NCBI GenBank assembly: GCA_903882935.1
Contig: CAIRZB010000108.1
Span: 1 to 64,000 of the forward strand
Reading direction: 5' to 3'
From: an uncultured Parafilimonas sp.
Lineage (GTDB): Bacteria > Bacteroidota > Bacteroidia > Chitinophagales > Chitinophagaceae
Length of the DNA stretch: 64,000 nt
The first letter of the stretch is position 1. Each line of letters opens with the position of its first letter. Of the stretch, positions 27,453-37,834 are shown one piece after another. A program made the translations under genes and the position numbers. The notes beneath the pieces are model-generated. The model ran no database searches, was not told where the DNA came from, and saw only the letters and a list, made by a program, of their open reading frames with translations.

Positions 27453-28960
27453 ATGGATGTTTATATCGGATTTGATATTTCTTTGCAAACAACTCATATA
27501 TGCGCAGTCGATAAAGATGGCAATATTGTAAAAGAAGGCACGGCAACTTCGGAAGTATATGCCATCGATGATTGGTTAAGACGTTTTGGTGAAGAGTGGA
27601 ATATAAAACGGATTGTGTTTGAGACCGGACAACTCAGTACGCATTTTTTTCACGGGCTTGCAAAGTCATGGCCGGTTGATTGCATTGATGCACGCCACGC
27701 AAACGGAACGCTTAAAGCACAGCGCACCAAAACGGATAAAAACGATGCTCGCGGCTTAGCACAAATTGCTCGCACAGGATGGTGCAAAGTGGTGCATGTC
27801 AAATCCAATGAATCACAAACACTCCGGGCATTGGTCGGTGGTCGCAAACAATTAGTTACCATGCGCATGGATATAGAAAACCATATACGCGGTGTGCTGA
27901 AAACGTTCGGCATCAAACTTGGAATAGTAACCGCCGCCGCGTTTGAGATGAAAGTCAATCATCTGCTTGCCAACCATGATGCCGCGCTGCATGATACCAT
28001 GAGTGCTTTACTCAAAGCCCGTGCTGGATTAATAGAGCAGCAGAAAATGCTCGATAGGCGGTGTGGGGCAATCGCGCGAAAGAATGAAGTATGCAAACGG
28101 CTTATGACAGTTCCCGGAGTCGGCGTTATTACTGCCCTGACGTTTCAGGCAGAAATCGACAATCCGCTGCGCTTCAAAAAATCCCGCGATGTGGGTGTGC
28201 ATGTGGGGCTTACCCCAAGGCGTTATGCTTCGGGCGAGATTGACCGACCTGGCCGTATTAGCAAGTGTGGCAATACTGCATTGCGCACGTTATTGTTTGA
28301 AGCATCGGTAACCATGCTCACGCGCAGTGGCAAGTGGAGCCGCCTTAAAGCATGGGGTGTAAGGCTTGCCAAACGCAATGGCTTTAAGGCGGCATCAACT
28401 GCGGTCGCCCGTAAACTTGCGGTTATTATGCACCGCATGTGGGTGGATGAAACGAATTTTGTCTATGGAGAAATGCCTGCTTTAGAAGCAGCTTAGTCCC
28501 GAGGCAATCAAGGAGTCAATCGGCGGGTAAATGGTGACCCGGCGGCTTGGCAAAGTGAAAGAGAAGACGAGGTGTGAGGAGAGTACGTGGAAGAAGTTGC
28601 CGGAGCAAATTTTACTGCTACTGCGCGGAACAGATCGTACCCCTCACTCTCAATCAGACCGAATCCTGAAGCACGGCGCTATGCCCTGACTTCGCAGAAC
28701 AGACTGGTTCTCTTGTCATTTAGTTAGGCTACCATGGCGTTACCAGTTAACCAATGAAGGCTAACGTTTGACGGGGGTAACATGGTGTTGGCAACGCCAC
28801 CGATGTGCTATGCGCGCTCCCCAAATCCGTGTGCACCTACAAAGACTATTGACAGGTAAAACGAAAATAAATATTATGACGGTGGATGCAGAAAAACTGT
28901 ATGCCGCACCTGATGAACAATGTAAACCCCTTGCCATTCTCACTATGGCCAATACCTAAA
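27190..28960 (+). mobile_element. IS110-family insertion sequence (ends approximate)
   Basis: The transposase is flanked by about 290 bp upstream and 450 bp downstream of non-coding DNA that belongs to neither neighbouring operon. IS110 members lack long terminal inverted repeats, so the ends cannot be set from one copy. Confidence 0.5.
27453..28496 (+). CDS. IS110-family transposase (DEDD recombinase)
   Basis: A 347-residue recombinase. The N-terminal RuvC-like domain starts VYIGFDISLQTTHICAVD, with acidic residues in ETGQLS and TDKNDARGLA. The C-terminal domain has PGVGVITALTF, VGLTPRRYASG and SKCGNTALRTLLFEA with the serine region of this family. ATG 27453 is chosen because it follows GGAG with an 8-base gap and begins the family domain; an upstream in-frame start would extend it by 33 residues without similarity. 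It appears intact. Confidence 0.88.
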   Translation: MDVYIGFDISLQTTHICAVDKDGNIVKEGTATSEVYAIDDWLRRFGEEWNIKRIVFETGQLSTHFFHGLAKSWPVDCIDARHANGTLKAQRTKTDKNDARGLAQIARTGWCKVVHVKSNESQTLRALVGGRKQLVTMRMDIENHIRGVLKTFGIKLGIVTAAAFEMKVNHLLANHDAALHDTMSALLKARAGLIEQQKMLDRRCGAIARKNEVCKRLMTVPGVGVITALTFQAEIDNPLRFKKSRDVGVHVGLTPRRYASGEIDRPGRISKCGNTALRTLLFEASVTMLTRSGKWSRLKAWGVRLAKRNGFKAASTAVARKLAVIMHRMWVDETNFVYGEMPALEAA

Positions 28961-29184
28961 ATTAGCTTCTATTTTATAGACGATTTTAAGAGTTAAATAC
29001 AGGGGTGCAATTAGAACAGACTCCTTCCCTTATGGAGTCCATAAGGAGTTTTTTTGGTTTGAAAATAGGTCAAGGTATAATTTGGTTAATAACTATATTA
29101 CAACCTTTACCCAGGCGGTACAATCTACTAAAAAGAAGAAATATATTTGACAAGTTTTAATGTAAAAAAGCCGAAAGAAAAATA
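28497..29184. other. Intergenic region between IS110 and hsdM
   Basis: About 690 bases, GC-rich on the left and AT-rich on the right. A short reading frame 28876-28959 (27 codons, MTVDAEKLYAAPDEQCKPLAI) might be the tail of a gene cut by the insertion. The last part holds a terminator and presumably the hsd promoter. Confidence 0.4.
29020..29055 (+). terminator. Rho-independent terminator before hsdM
   Basis: Stem ACTCCTT/AAGGAGT, with an alternative inner pairing GACTCC/GGAGTC, followed by seven T. Confidence 0.65.
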
Positions 29185-31665
29185 ATGGCAATTAAGAAAT
29201 CAGAGTTATACAGTTCCCTATGGGCAAGTTGCGACGAACTACGCGGTGGAATGGATCCAAGCCAATACAAGGACTATGTATTGGTGTTATTATTCGTAAA
29301 ATACGTTTCAGACAAGTACGCTAACGACCCTGATGCCATCATTGAAATACCCAAAGGCGGTAGCTTCAAGGACATGATTGCACTCAAACATCAAAAGGAC
29401 ATAGGCGATAAAATAAATACCATCATTGGCGAATTGGCCAAAGCTAATGACCTTGTAGGTGTTATTGATGTAGCCGATTTTAATGATGATGAAAAATTGG
29501 GTAAGGGAAAGGAAATGGTGGACAAGCTCACCAACCTGATTTCAATTTTTCAAAATCCAGCCTTGGATTTTAGTAAAAACCGTGCTGAAGGGGATGACAT
29601 CCTTGGCGATGCTTTTGAATACTTAATGAAGAATTTTGCCACCGAAAGCGGGAAGAGCAAGGGGCAATTCTACACACCAAGCGAGGTAAGCCGAGTAATA
29701 GCCAAAGTGTTGAGTATTCATAACGCGACCAATAAAACCACCTTTTATGACCCTACCTGCGGTTCAGGTTCATTATTGCTAAAAGCGGTAGATGAAGCCG
29801 ACGGCAAGGGAACGATTTATGGTCAGGAAAAAGATGTGGCAACAGCCGCTTTGGCCCGAATGAATATGATTTTACACGGTCAGGAAGCTATTGAAATTCA
29901 TCGGGGGCAAAGCACACTCTCCGACCCGTTTTTTAAAGATAACAATGGTTATCTAAAAACCTTTGACTTTGTGGTGGCCAATCCGCCATTTTCTTCTAAA
30001 AACTGGGCTACCGGCTTTAATCCCCAAGATGATTTATACGGCAGGTTTGAGAAGGATGAAGAAGAAACCCAGAAAACTGGAAAAGCATCTTACAAAACGC
30101 CACCCGATAAAAATGGCGATTATGCCTTTCTATTGCACATCATTAAGTCATTAAAAAGCACCGGAAAAGGTGCTTGTATTTTACCTCACGGCGTATTATT
30201 CCGTGGCAATGCTGAGTCTGAAATCCGTAAGAGTTTAATCGAACGTGGCTATATTAAGGGCATTATAGGATTACCTGCCAACCTGTTTTACGGCACGGGT
30301 ATTCCGGCTTGCATCATTGTAATAGACAAAGAAGGTGCGGCCAACCGAAAGCACATTTTTATGGTTGATGCCGGTAAAGGATACATCAAAGACGGGAATA
30401 AAAACCGGCTGCGGGAGCAGGACATCCATAAAATAGTGGATATATTCAATAAGCAAATTGAAGTCGCCGGATTTAGCCGTTTGGTAAGTGTTGAGGAAAT
30501 AAGCGACCCTAAGAACGATTTCAATTTAAATATTCCGCGTTACATAGATAGCAAGGAAGTAGAGGATATTCAGGACATAGAAGCCCATTTATTGGGCGGT
30601 ATACCCAATGCCGATATCGAAGCGCTTAAAGAATATTGGGATGTATATAAAACATTGAAGGCTGAATTATTTTCAGCAAGTATCCGGCCAAACTATAGCC
30701 AGTTAAAGATTAACAAAGACAGCGTAAAACAAACCATTTTCAAACATCCTGAGTTTGTAAGTTTTAGCAGTGAAATGGATAACCTATTTACTGATTGGAA
30801 AAACCGAAACGCCAAAACCTTAAAAGCGCTCACCGTTGGTATAAAGCCAAAACAAATCATTCATAAGGTTTCAGAAGACATACTTAAAACCTATACCGAT
30901 AAGGCCCTAATGGACAAATACGATGTGTACCAGCATTTAATGAATTACTGGAACGAAGTAATGCAAGATGATTGCTATTTGATAGCAGTCGATGGCTGGA
31001 AGGCCGAACTGAGCATTATTAAGCAAACAAAATCTGCCACGGTCTGGGATTGCGAGTTGGTACCGAAAACATTGGTAATTGGCCGATATTTCTTAAAAGA
31101 GAAAAAAGCCATAGATCAACTGGAAGTCGATAAGGAGGCTGCTGCCACCCAACTCACTGAACTAGAAGAAGAACATAATACTGAAGAAGGATATTTTGCT
31201 GACCTGGATAAAGTAAACAAAGCAAATGTACAAAAGCGATTAAAAGAACTATTGTCAGCTAAGCCAAAAGCTAAGAAAGAAAAGTTGCCAATGGCTGCCG
31301 AACCAGAGGCTGCCTGTGGCGAACAGGCAATATTAGAATTGTATTTAAAACTATTGGACGACCAAGCCGACCTAAACAAAAAAATAAAGGAAGCCATTGC
31401 CAACCTCGACACTAAAGTTATTGAATGTTACAAAACACTCACTGAAGATGAAATAAAGCAGTTAGTGGTGGATGATAAATGGATGGCATCTATTGAACGC
31501 AGCGTAAAAACCGAAATGGAACGCATAAGTCAACGCCTAACGCAACGTATAAAAGACTTGGCAGAACGCTATGGAACAACTTTACCAAAGCAAACCGCTA
31601 ATGTAGCAGAACTGGAAGCTAAGGTAAGCAATCACTTACAAAAAATGGGATTTGTATGGAGTTAA
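29185..31665 (+). CDS. hsdM: Type I restriction-modification methylase subunit HsdM
   Basis: The 826-residue modification subunit methylates adenine N6 in the type I complex. The N-terminal helical HsdM domain (MDPSQYKDYVLVLLFVKYVSDKY) is followed by SAM motif DPTCGSGSLLL near residue 190 and catalytic NPPF near 263. A C-terminal extension of about 330 residues (from about 495), including a coiled-coil-like Glu/Lys-rich stretch, makes it much longer than the classical 500-520 residues; this longer form is common in Bacteroidota. It overlaps hsdS by 10 bases. Confidence 0.92.
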   Translation: MAIKKSELYSSLWASCDELRGGMDPSQYKDYVLVLLFVKYVSDKYANDPDAIIEIPKGGSFKDMIALKHQKDIGDKINTIIGELAKANDLVGVIDVADFNDDEKLGKGKEMVDKLTNLISIFQNPALDFSKNRAEGDDILGDAFEYLMKNFATESGKSKGQFYTPSEVSRVIAKVLSIHNATNKTTFYDPTCGSGSLLLKAVDEADGKGTIYGQEKDVATAALARMNMILHGQEAIEIHRGQSTLSDPFFKDNNGYLKTFDFVVANPPFSSKNWATGFNPQDDLYGRFEKDEEETQKTGKASYKTPPDKNGDYAFLLHIIKSLKSTGKGACILPHGVLFRGNAESEIRKSLIERGYIKGIIGLPANLFYGTGIPACIIVIDKEGAANRKHIFMVDAGKGYIKDGNKNRLREQDIHKIVDIFNKQIEVAGFSRLVSVEEISDPKNDFNLNIPRYIDSKEVEDIQDIEAHLLGGIPNADIEALKEYWDVYKTLKAELFSASIRPNYSQLKINKDSVKQTIFKHPEFVSFSSEMDNLFTDWKNRNAKTLKALTVGIKPKQIIHKVSEDILKTYTDKALMDKYDVYQHLMNYWNEVMQDDCYLIAVDGWKAELSIIKQTKSATVWDCELVPKTLVIGRYFLKEKKAIDQLEVDKEAAATQLTELEEEHNTEEGYFADLDKVNKANVQKRLKELLSAKPKAKKEKLPMAAEPEAACGEQAILELYLKLLDDQADLNKKIKEAIANLDTKVIECYKTLTEDEIKQLVVDDKWMASIERSVKTEMERISQRLTQRIKDLAERYGTTLPKQTANVAELEAKVSNHLQKMGFVWS

Positions 31666-32834
31666 GAGCAGGGTTTAAAAAAACTGATATTGGCATTATT
31701 CCGGAAAATTGGGAGGTTACTACATTTGATATGATTGCAGATAAATCTAAAAAATGGAGTATTACGGGAGGCCCATTCGGTTCAAACTTAAAAGCATCCG
31801 ATTATACAAACGATGGAGTTCAAATTATTCAATTACAAAATATCGGTGATGGCTATTTCATAGACGATTATCAGATTTATACATCTGAGGAAAAAGCAAA
31901 TGAACTCGTTAGTTGCAATATATATCCAAATGAAATTATTATCTCGAAAATGGGTGATCCTGTTGCAAGAGCTTGTTTTATGCCAACCAAGGCTAAAAGG
32001 TATTTAATGGCTTCTGACGGAATAAGACTTGTCGTAAATGAAAAAGATTTTTCCAAAAAATTTATTCACGACTATATTAATTCACCATATTTCAGAAAAA
32101 GAGCTTTTGAAAATAGCCGAGGCTCAACCAGACTAAGAATTGGATTGCCTGAATTAAAAGGTTTGGCGGTAATAAAACCAACTCTGTCCGAACAAAACTC
32201 AATTGCTAATGCTCTATCAGATACAGATTATTTAATAGGCAGTTTAGAAAAACTTATTGCCAAAAAACGCAACATCAAGCAAGGGGCAATGCAAAAACTG
32301 CTGCAACCAGAAGAAGGGTGGTCGGTGAAGAATTTCGGAGAGGTTTGTGATAACATAAGTTCTGGAAAATCAAATACACAATCGGAAGATGGTCAGTTTC
32401 CAATATACGGTTCTACTGGAATTATTGGTTGGAGTAAAACAAATGACTATGCAGGGAATAAAATTTTAGTTGCAAGGGTTGGTGCAAATGCAGGAACAGT
32501 AAATATAGTTGATGGTAAATATTGTGTCTCTGATAATACTCTAATTGTTTCATTAAACCCTGCGATGGACATACATTTTATTTTCAGCTTCCTAATTCTA
32601 TTCCAACTTAACAAACTGGTATTTGGTTCAGGACAACCACTAATAACAGGTGGACAATTAAAAAATATTCTAATTCCAATTCCTAAATCTAAGGAAGAAC
32701 AAACCCGTATCGCTAACATTCTTTTCGATATGGATGCAGAAATAACGGTATTAGAAACCAAATTGGAGAAATACAGAAAGGTAAAATTGGGGATGATGCA
32801 AAGCCTTTTAACCGGGAAAATCAGATTAGTATGA
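31656..32834 (+). CDS. hsdS: Type I restriction specificity subunit HsdS
   Basis: A 392-residue protein with two target-recognition domains. The first starts after KKTDIGIIPENWEV and the second after EEGWSVKNFGEV; each ends with a helical spacer (LIGSLEKLIAKKRNIKQGAMQKLL and ITVLETKLEKYRKVKLGMMQSLL). The sequence between them sets the bipartite DNA target, which cannot be predicted. It overlaps hsdR by 4 bases (ATGA). Confidence 0.92.
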   Translation: MELRAGFKKTDIGIIPENWEVTTFDMIADKSKKWSITGGPFGSNLKASDYTNDGVQIIQLQNIGDGYFIDDYQIYTSEEKANELVSCNIYPNEIIISKMGDPVARACFMPTKAKRYLMASDGIRLVVNEKDFSKKFIHDYINSPYFRKRAFENSRGSTRLRIGLPELKGLAVIKPTLSEQNSIANALSDTDYLIGSLEKLIAKKRNIKQGAMQKLLQPEEGWSVKNFGEVCDNISSGKSNTQSEDGQFPIYGSTGIIGWSKTNDYAGNKILVARVGANAGTVNIVDGKYCVSDNTLIVSLNPAMDIHFIFSFLILFQLNKLVFGSGQPLITGGQLKNILIPIPKSKEEQTRIANILFDMDAEITVLETKLEKYRKVKLGMMQSLLTGKIRLV

Positions 32835-35800
32835 GCAAAGTGGGTCAAATAGAACGAGCCGCTCAAAACCGCATAGTGCAATTGTTTCAGCAGCAGTTGA
32901 AATATCGCTATTTGGGTAATTTGGAAAAGGAAGAAGATAACAGCAATGTAATTGAACCCATTCTTAAGGCTTTTCTTATCAAAAAAGGCTATAGCTCTGC
33001 ACTCATAACCAAAGCATTGTTTGAATTTAAGAAGGCGGTAACCATCAACACGGGCGATGACCTTTACCAGGCTAATAAGGCGGTCTACTCAATCCTGCGC
33101 TATGGCTTGCCAATAAAAGAAGAGGCTGGGCATAACAAAGAGACGGTTTACTTCATTGACTGGAAGAATGTCGGGGAAAACGATTTTGCTATCGCTGAAG
33201 AAGTAACCATAAAAGGGCAATTCAAAAAAAGGCCGGATATAGTTATTTATATCAACGGGATTGCCATAGGTGTGTTAGAGTTAAAACGAAGCACCGTTTC
33301 GGTTTCCGAAGGTATCCGCCAAAACAACGATAATCAGAAGCATCTTTTCATTAAGCCATTTTATACCACCATACAATTAGTAATGGCAGGCCAAGATGTG
33401 GAAGGCTTGCGTTATGCCGCCATTGATACCCCCGAAAAATATTACCTCAAATGGAAGGAAGTAAGTGAGGAATTTAACCCCAACGATAAATACCTGTTAG
33501 AACTTACCCGGCAACTCAGGGAGCTAGCCGATAAAGCCGATAACCTTTTAGACAAAAATATCATCGAGTTCCTAAACAAAGACCGTCTGCTTGAAATGAT
33601 CCATGATTTTGTGGTTTTCGATCGAGGTCAGAAGAAATTATGCCGCCCAAATCAATATTTCGGTTTAAAAGCGGCACAGGAAAATATCCGCCAAAAAGAA
33701 GGCGGAATCATTTGGCATACACAGGGCAGCGGTAAAAGTTTGACAATGGTATGGGTTGCCAAATGGATAAGTGAACATAATCCCAATGCAAGGGTGCTGA
33801 TCATTACCGACAGGGACGAATTGGACAAGCAAATAGAAAAGGTATTTAAAGGCGTTGATGAAGAAATTGTAAGAACCAAAAGCGGGGCAGATTTAATTGC
33901 CAAGCTAAACGATACAAAGCCCTGGCTGCTTTGCTCGCTCATTCATAAATTCGGTAACAAGGCAGAACCAGATTATGACAGTTATTTAGAAGAACTAAAA
34001 AAAAGTTTACCAAAAGGCTTTAAACCCAAAGGCGATTTTTTTGTGTTCGTTGATGAATGTCATCGGACACAAAGCGGCGACTTGAATAAAGCGATGCGCC
34101 AGTTATTGGGCGAAAATGCCTTGTTCATTGGCTTCACCGGCACACCTCTTTTACATTCCGATAAAAAGAAGAGCATTGAAATTTTTGGCAAATACATTCA
34201 CACTTACAAATTCGATGAAGCGGTAAAAGACGGTGTAGTGCTGGATTTGCGTTATGAAGCCAGAGACATTGAGCAAAAGATTACTTCACTTGATAAAATA
34301 GATTTTTGGTTCGACAGCAAAACAAGAGGCTTGACCGACTTTGCCAAAACAGAACTTAAACAAAAATGGGGCACTATGAAAAAAGTGTTCAGTTCTGTTG
34401 GTCGCCTGCAAAAAATCGTTGCCGATATTTTGCTGGACATGGAAACCAAAGAAAGATTGGAAAACGGCAGAGGCAACGCCATTCTTGTTTCTGGCAGCAT
34501 TTACAATGCTTGCCGCTATTATCAATTATTTCAGGAGGCAGGATTTAAGAAGTGTGCCATCGTTACCTCTTTCGCTCCAACCCATAGTGATATCAAAGGT
34601 GAGGAAACAGGTGAAGGCTATACTGAAAAATTGATGCAATATGAGATTTATCAAAGAATGCTCAACGGTAAGAACAGCGAGGATTTTGAAGACGAAGCTA
34701 AAAAACGTTTTATAGATGAACCGGCGCAAATGAAACTCCTGATAGTGGTTGATAAGTTGCTCACTGGTTTTGACGCTCCGAGTGCTACATATCTCTACAT
34801 TGACAAAACCATGCGAGACCACGGTTTGTTCCAAGCCATTTGTCGTGTAAACCGTTTGGATGGAGAGGATAAGGATTACGGCTATATTATTGACTATAAA
34901 GACTTGTTTGGCAGCTTAGAAACAGCAGTAGACGATTATACTTCCGAGGCTTTTGATGCATACGATAAAGAAGATGTGGAAGGTTTGTTGACCGATAGGC
35001 TGGTGAAAGGCAAGGAAAGATTAGACGATGCGTTAGAGGCTATAAAAGCTCTATGTGAACCGGTAGCCCCGCCCAAAGGAACGAAAGAATATATTGCTTA
35101 TTTCTGTGGTGATACACAAAATAAAGACGATTTAAAAGACAGTGAACCCAAGCGGGTTGCTTTATATAAGGCGGTTATTGGTCTTATCCGCGCCTATGCA
35201 GGCATTGCTGATGAAATGCAAGAAGCCGGATATAGGCCTGCTGAAATTGAAGCTATTAAAATTGACGTCAAACATTTTGAGAATGTCCGTAAAGAAATTC
35301 AATTAGCCAGTGGCGACTGGGTAGATTTGAAACAGTTTGAACCTGCCATGCGGCACCTAATTGATAGCTATATTGGTGCAGAGGACAGCAGGAAGGTTTC
35401 AGCATTTGATGATTTTAGCCTAGTAGAGTTGATTGTGCAAAATGGCAAAGATGCGCTGGATAAATTACCGACGAGCATTAGGGAAAACAAAGAGGCTATG
35501 GCAGAAACCATTGAAAACAATCTGCGGAAAGTGATTGTTGAAGAAAGCCCCACCAACCCAATTTATTATGAAAAAATGAGTGTTTTGCTTGATGAATTAA
35601 TAAAGCTGCGAAATGAAGAAGCGGATCGTTACGAAGAATATTTGGATAAAATTGTTGGGTTAGCCGTAAAAGTTAAAAAGCCTGAAACCAGCAAAGAGTA
35701 TCCTCCTATTATTAATACACAGGCAAGACGGGCATTGTATGATAATTTAGATAAAGATGAGACCCTCTCCATAGCAATCGACGAAGCGGTTATCGATGGA

Positions 35801-35944
35801 AAACATGATAATTGGGAAGGGAACCCAACCAAAGAAAAGCACCTGAAGAATAAAGTGCTAAAACCAGTATTGGAAGGCTACCAGAAGATTGAAAAGCTGG
35901 ATGCTATTTTTGAAATCATCAAACAGCAAAAAGATTATAAGTGA
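32831..35944 (+). CDS. hsdR: Type I restriction endonuclease subunit HsdR
   Basis: A 1037-residue motor-nuclease subunit. The N-terminal PD-(D/E)xK nuclease has RPDIVIYINGIAIGVLELKRS. The helicase has Walker A TQGSGKS near residue 300, DECH (FVDECHRTQ) near 407, GFTGTPL, and ICRVNR as motif VI. It cuts unmodified DNA at a distance after translocation. All key residues are present, so the system looks functional. The GTGA overlap with the next gene couples translation. Confidence 0.93.
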   Translation: MSKVGQIERAAQNRIVQLFQQQLKYRYLGNLEKEEDNSNVIEPILKAFLIKKGYSSALITKALFEFKKAVTINTGDDLYQANKAVYSILRYGLPIKEEAGHNKETVYFIDWKNVGENDFAIAEEVTIKGQFKKRPDIVIYINGIAIGVLELKRSTVSVSEGIRQNNDNQKHLFIKPFYTTIQLVMAGQDVEGLRYAAIDTPEKYYLKWKEVSEEFNPNDKYLLELTRQLRELADKADNLLDKNIIEFLNKDRLLEMIHDFVVFDRGQKKLCRPNQYFGLKAAQENIRQKEGGIIWHTQGSGKSLTMVWVAKWISEHNPNARVLIITDRDELDKQIEKVFKGVDEEIVRTKSGADLIAKLNDTKPWLLCSLIHKFGNKAEPDYDSYLEELKKSLPKGFKPKGDFFVFVDECHRTQSGDLNKAMRQLLGENALFIGFTGTPLLHSDKKKSIEIFGKYIHTYKFDEAVKDGVVLDLRYEARDIEQKITSLDKIDFWFDSKTRGLTDFAKTELKQKWGTMKKVFSSVGRLQKIVADILLDMETKERLENGRGNAILVSGSIYNACRYYQLFQEAGFKKCAIVTSFAPTHSDIKGEETGEGYTEKLMQYEIYQRMLNGKNSEDFEDEAKKRFIDEPAQMKLLIVVDKLLTGFDAPSATYLYIDKTMRDHGLFQAICRVNRLDGEDKDYGYIIDYKDLFGSLETAVDDYTSEAFDAYDKEDVEGLLTDRLVKGKERLDDALEAIKALCEPVAPPKGTKEYIAYFCGDTQNKDDLKDSEPKRVALYKAVIGLIRAYAGIADEMQEAGYRPAEIEAIKIDVKHFENVRKEIQLASGDWVDLKQFEPAMRHLIDSYIGAEDSRKVSAFDDFSLVELIVQNGKDALDKLPTSIRENKEAMAETIENNLRKVIVEESPTNPIYYEKMSVLLDELIKLRNEEADRYEEYLDKIVGLAVKVKKPETSKEYPPIINTQARRALYDNLDKDETLSIAIDEAVIDGKHDNWEGNPTKEKHLKNKVLKPVLEGYQKIEKLDAIFEIIKQQKDYK

Positions 35945-36675
35945 CCGTGGAAGAAACCAAAGTGTTACAGATTACTACGCAACTTTCTATTGATGTGGTA
36001 AGAAAAAACATCAAAAATATGCATTTGGCTGTTTATCCTCCAACTGGTCGCGTTCGCATCGCAGCACCGTTAAGGATTGATGATGAAGCCGTAAGACTTT
36101 TTGCCATATCTAAAATTGGCTGGATAAAAAAACACCAGCGAAATTTTGCTGCACAAGACCGCCAGCCACCGCGCCAGTTTAAAGAAAGGGAAAGCCACTA
36201 TTTTCAAGGAAAACGGTATTTGTTACGGGTAATAGAACAAGATGCACCTCCAAAAGTGGAAGTGAAAACTAAGACATACATTGACTTGTATGTTAGACCA
36301 AACACTACCAATGAACAAAGGCAGTCCATATTTAACGAATGGTACAGAGCTGAGTTAAAGAAACTTATTCAGCCTATCATTGAAAAATGGGCACCAAAAG
36401 TTGGAGTAACCGTTGCTGACTGGCAGGTAAAACAAATGAAAACCAAGTGGGGAAGTTGCAATATTGAAGAGAGGCGGATTTGGATAAACCTTGAATTGGC
36501 CAAAAAGCCAATTCATTGTCTGGAGTATATAGTTGTTCACGAAATGATACATCTTTTGGAACGCCACCACAATGAGCGGTTTGTAAAATTGATGGAAAAA
36601 TACATGCCTCAGTGGAAGTTCAATAAAGAAGAATTAAATCGTTTACCCGTAAGCCATGAGGATTGGTCTTACTAG
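35941..36675 (+). CDS. YgjP/SprT-like (DUF45) zinc metallopeptidase in the hsd operon
   Basis: A 244-residue protein with GTG start overlapping the hsdR stop. The zinc site is VVHEMIHLLERHHNERF near residue 200, preceded by MKTKWGSCN and LAKKPIHCLEYIV, the usual order for the YgjP/DUF45 family (DUF45/WLM peptidase). Such genes often close type I restriction operons, but their role there is unknown. Confidence 0.85.
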   Translation: MTVEETKVLQITTQLSIDVVRKNIKNMHLAVYPPTGRVRIAAPLRIDDEAVRLFAISKIGWIKKHQRNFAAQDRQPPRQFKERESHYFQGKRYLLRVIEQDAPPKVEVKTKTYIDLYVRPNTTNEQRQSIFNEWYRAELKKLIQPIIEKWAPKVGVTVADWQVKQMKTKWGSCNIEERRIWINLELAKKPIHCLEYIVVHEMIHLLERHHNERFVKLMEKYMPQWKFNKEELNRLPVSHEDWSY

Positions 36676-36693
36676 TAACTAAACTTTTACCAC

Positions 36694-37051
36694 TTGATTT
36701 AGCTTGGTTTGCGACGCTCCGTTTTACGGTTTGTCCGCTTGTCATCTTTCTTTTTATTGTGAAGCCATTGCAGCATCTGCGGTGGCTTTTGTTTTTTTGT
36801 AAGCCATAGAAGCTGCAATCGCTTCTATGTGTATGCAGGCTTTGGCTCATAGCTTCCCTGCCCCCATAATATTTGATTTTTTTATGAAGGGGCAGATTGC
36901 CATTCACCAAAGCCACCATACGAATCTATTAGATGGTGACTACCTTGTACTGAAGGATTATTAAGTAATATACCATTATTAATAATATCTCGTCTGGCCA
37001 TTTCCATCGCTCTTGGAATTTCTTAAGCAACGTTCATAAAAGTATGGTCTG
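36694..37051 (+). repeat. Structured dispersed repeat, copy 1
   Basis: Starts TTGATTTAGCTTGG, shared with copies at 39976 and 41307. A conserved hairpin AAGCCATTGCAG/CTGCGGTGGCTT (12 bp with G-U pairs) is followed by a second, ATAGAAGC/GCTTCTAT. The end part (AATTTCTTAAGCA...GTTCA) is shared with copy 3. Confidence 0.85.
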
Positions 37052-37190
37052 GCCTCATCTATCACTATCTTCCACTATATCTTCATATAATTTTTCCGGC
37101 TCCTTTTTTGGAGGTGTTGCTCTTTTTGCAATAAGAGGATTTATAAAATAAATTTTTTTCCCGTAATAAGAAATAGGTTGTTTTGGCAAC

Positions 37191-37424
37191 TCATTGTCGG
37201 TTTCCATATTCTACTCCATATTGTTTTGTGGTTTTCAGTTCAATTTGTGACTGAGAAATTCTTTCTTGAATCCACTGCTCAATTTCCGCTTCGACCCATC
37301 CGACAGATTTAGAACCAAGCGCAATTTGCCCAGGAAAATTGTTTGCAGCCATCATTTTGTAAATGGTGCTTCTGGCAAGCCCTGTGTATTTCATTACTTC
37401 TGGCAATCTTATAATTTTGTGCAT
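37191..37424 (-). CDS. AlpA-family regulator
   Basis: A 77-residue protein: MHKIIRLPEVMKYTGLARSTIYKMMAANNFPGQIALG then VGWVEAEIEQWI. This is the standard AlpA (prophage CP4-57 type) helix-turn-helix. AlpA proteins activate excision functions of P4-like integrases, and such an integrase gene lies nearby on the other strand. Confidence 0.85.
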   Translation of the reverse strand: MHKIIRLPEVMKYTGLARSTIYKMMAANNFPGQIALGSKSVGWVEAEIEQWIQERISQSQIELKTTKQYGVEYGNRQ

Positions 37425-37834
37425 ATGGTTTCCACTTGCGAAAAAATTGCAGAATCTTTATATTACCTCAAAAGTAGAATATACGAAAGTCCACGGCGTA
37501 AATAATGTGCCGCACAATAGTTCTTTTTGGGGCTAAAAAAGCGCTCCTTTTTGCAACAAATTCAGTTGAATCTTTTTAGCTGTTTTGGGGGCACATACGG
37601 GGGCATATAAAAATGGGGCGTGGAAATTCTTATATAATACAATTTATTAACCGTCGAATGTGAACCCCGTCACTCCCGCCATTATCCCTTCCCCAGCCTT
37701 CCACCAAAATCCATATAACCCTTGCATTTTGGCCAATTTTATGGCATAATGTGTCCACCACAATACACCTAGATGTACTACCAACGATTGAACTTTGGGG
37801 AAACATTTGGGGATATAAAAGGGATGATTAAAAA
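37425..37834. other. Intergenic region upstream of the P4-type integrase genes
   Basis: No gene is seen. Around 37660-37690 the sequence CCCCGTCACTCCCGCCA looks like the 3' end of a tRNA gene, which may be a relic attachment site of the inner integrase. No matching second copy was found in the window. Confidence 0.35.

Noticed and set aside
28761-28959. Overlapping small frames downstream of IS110
   Set aside because: They run on both strands through the same sequence and show no protein features, apart from a possible 27-codon remnant.
37640-37700. tRNA-like 3' end (CCCCGTCACTCCCGCCA) as an attachment site of the inner integrase
   Set aside because: No complete tRNA and no second copy in the window, so it stays only as a note in the intergenic entry.
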